Of a DNA stretch of 64,000 nt, positions 62,567-64,000 are shown one piece after another; position 1 is the stretch's first letter, and each line of letters opens with the position of its first letter. Source of the stretch: FW021-bin31 sp964647485 (lineage in GTDB: Bacteria > Bacteroidota > Bacteroidia > Chitinophagales > Chitinophagaceae). The position numbers were made by a program, and so were the translations under genes. The stretch is taken from assembly GCA_964647485.1 (NCBI GenBank), contig CAZYHV010000016.1, forward strand, positions 1 to 64,000, in the 5' to 3' direction. Below the pieces are notes generated by a model, which saw only the letters and a list, made by a program, of their open reading frames with translations, was not told where the DNA came from and did not search any database.

Positions 62567-64000
62567 TTAATATACGTCTGTTTGATATCTGCCTGTTTTT
62601 CTTAATTGTTTGACATAGTCTTTGGCTTCTTCCTCCGTCTTCTTTCCGTGGTTTTGAATGATTGTATTTAAAGCCAAATCGACATCTTTTGCCATGTGAT
62701 CTTTATCTCCGCAGACATAAAAGTGTGCTCCCTCTTCTAACCATTGGAATAATTCTTCTCCTTTTTCAATCATTTTGTGCTGTACATAAACTTTTTCTTC
62801 CTGATCTCTCGAAAAGGCAATGTCAGCCTGAGTAAGTAATCCTTCTTCACGATATTGTAGCCATTCTGTTTGATACAGGAAATCAGATAAAAAGTTACGA
62901 TCTCCAAAGAATAGCCATGATTTCCCCGGATTTTCCTGGGCATCCCGTTGTTGAATGAAGGATCGGAAAGGAGCTACTCCTGTTCCGGGTCCTACCATAA
63001 TGATAGGCTTCTCGGCTTCTTTCGGAAGTTTAAATCTGCTGTTGGGATCTATAAATACTTTGACTTGATCGTCTTCCTGTATTTGATCTGCTAAAAAGGA
63101 AGAACAAAGTCCCTCTTTATCTCGACCATGTGCATTATATCTAACCGATGATACGAGAATATGTACTTCATCTTCTACTTCTTCCTGACTGGAAGCAATG
63201 GAGTACATTCTGGGCATATTTTTACGTAATATCGAAATGAAGGATTGTGGAGTAAATTCATATTCCTCTTCACTAATCAAGTCCAGGATATCTCTACCAT
63301 ATAAATATTCTGACCGTGCTTTTTTATCCTCACTAATCTTTATTAACTTGGAACTATTTGTTAACTCAATATATTTCTTCAGAGAAAGATTAGTTATTGT
63401 TGTTAGTTCATAGTCTGAAAGCAGTGCCTCTTCTAGTGACTTTACCCCTTGATGCGTTTCTACTTCTTCTTTTCCTGAAAATTTTAATTTTTCCAGAATG
63501 GTATGTACCAGCTTTGAGTTATTGAGCGCATAAATACCTAATGCATCTCCAGGTTCATATTTTAATTCTGATTCGGCTAAGTCTAATTCAAGATGAATTG
63601 TTTCTTTTGTCGAACCTCTTCCGTTTAGGTTGACCTTTTTCAATATTGTAGCAGGGAAGGGGTTCTTCTTATTGTAAACCGTAGATGTGGCAGTTGCTGC
63701 TGCCTGAGGAACTCTGGCACCTACTAATTCCCCATTATTCCCAACGGACATTCCTGATTTTGAAGTAACTTCACTAATCCATTCTTCAAAATTATCTTCA
63801 AAATCTACATCACAGTCTACACGATCCTTGATTCGATGAGCTCCCTTTTTAGCGAGAGCAGCATCAAAATCTTTTCCTGTTTGACAAAACTCTGCATAGG
63901 AGGAATCCCCTAGTGCTAAGACACTATAAGAGATATGATCCAATTTAGGAGCACGTTTTCCTTGTAAAAATTCGAGGAATTCTTCTGCCTGAGGGGGAGG
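62567..64000 (-). CDS. cysJ: Sulfite reductase flavoprotein subunit, truncated at the window edge
   Basis: The minus-strand frame is open to base 64000, so the gene begins outside. The visible part starts inside the flavodoxin domain, with 'SYSVLALGDSSYAEFCQTGK'. The FAD-binding and connecting part follows ('LELDLAESELKYEPGDALGI', 'RMYSIASSQEEVEDEVHILV'). The NADPH part has 'KPIIMVGPGTGVAPFRSFIQ' and 'SWLFFGDRNFLSDFLYQTEW', and the end is 'DYVKQLRKTGRYQTDVY'. It passes electrons from NADPH through FAD and FMN to CysI, encoded next. Confidence 0.94.
   Translation of the reverse strand, partial: PPPQAEEFLEFLQGKRAPKLDHISYSVLALGDSSYAEFCQTGKDFDAALAKKGAHRIKDRVDCDVDFEDNFEEWISEVTSKSGMSVGNNGELVGARVPQAAATATSTVYNKKNPFPATILKKVNLNGRGSTKETIHLELDLAESELKYEPGDALGIYALNNSKLVHTILEKLKFSGKEEVETHQGVKSLEEALLSDYELTTITNLSLKKYIELTNSSKLIKISEDKKARSEYLYGRDILDLISEEEYEFTPQSFISILRKNMPRMYSIASSQEEVEDEVHILVSSVRYNAHGRDKEGLCSSFLADQIQEDDQVKVFIDPNSRFKLPKEAEKPIIMVGPGTGVAPFRSFIQQRDAQENPGKSWLFFGDRNFLSDFLYQTEWLQYREEGLLTQADIAFSRDQEEKVYVQHKMIEKGEELFQWLEEGAHFYVCGDKDHMAKDVDLALNTIIQNHGKKTEEEAKDYVKQLRKTGRYQTDVY

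Overview
The window is chromosomal DNA of a low-GC member of the Bacteroidota. The evidence is SusC/SusD pairs, an ECF sigma factor with a FecR anti-sigma, the -7 promoter motif TAnnTTTG, a fused MurF-alanine racemase, a DUF5686 protein, a putative type IX sorting tail, and almost no Shine-Dalgarno sites. The style of the SusC leader and FecR suggests Sphingobacteriales/Chitinophagales, but the sequence alone does not fix the family.

Region 1 (about 1-39676, all + strand) is one large polysaccharide-utilisation locus. From left to right it holds a broken and an intact TlpA-like protein, a GH29 fucosidase, a GH16 endo-glycanase, an ECF sigma factor, SusC1-SusD1-GH29, FecR, SusC2-SusD2-small lipoprotein, GH2, an AIM6-like phosphodiesterase, GH29, a decayed GxxExxY gene, GH27, GH95, GH27, a sulfatase, GH20, GH2 with a discoidin tail, and GH29. 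Together these would strip alpha-fucose (four GH29 and one GH95), alpha-galactose or alpha-GalNAc (two GH27), beta-galactose (two GH2), beta-GlcNAc/GalNAc (GH20) and sulfate from a glycan that GH16 could cut internally. The best-fitting target is a fucosylated, sulfated, mucin-like or Lewis/blood-group-like glycan; algal or plant glycans are the alternatives. The regulatory layout is odd. The sigma gene and fecR lie 7.2 kb apart around an extra SusCD-fucosidase cassette. SusC1 has lost exactly the STN signalling domain that SusC2 keeps.

Region 2 (39652-40060) is a 67-bp tandem repeat array containing a 100-N assembly gap. It forms the end of the last fucosidase and the boundary of the locus.

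Region 3 (40067-64000) is mostly housekeeping. It holds an ArsC-like reductase, a short lipoprotein, a DUF5686 protein, two tRNA-Gln genes with different anticodons, and a TPR protein followed by a 29-residue bS22-like peptide and RNase G. After these come a putative sorted secreted protein, MurF-Alr with TerC, Prs, L25 and Pth, a serine hydrolase, SerA, a slipin, CcmC and CcmD, a glutamate-type dehydrogenase, a DUF4185/5005-like protein, and sulfite reductase CysI/CysJ, with CysJ cut by the window edge. Several clear hairpin terminators and one textbook Bacteroidota promoter (57173-57203) mark the transcription units.

The least expected observations are decay products: a SusD C-terminal scar (19658-19705), a GxxExxY pseudogene (24924-25227), a frameshifted TlpA tail (3-172), and a possible fecR relic after the sigma gene.
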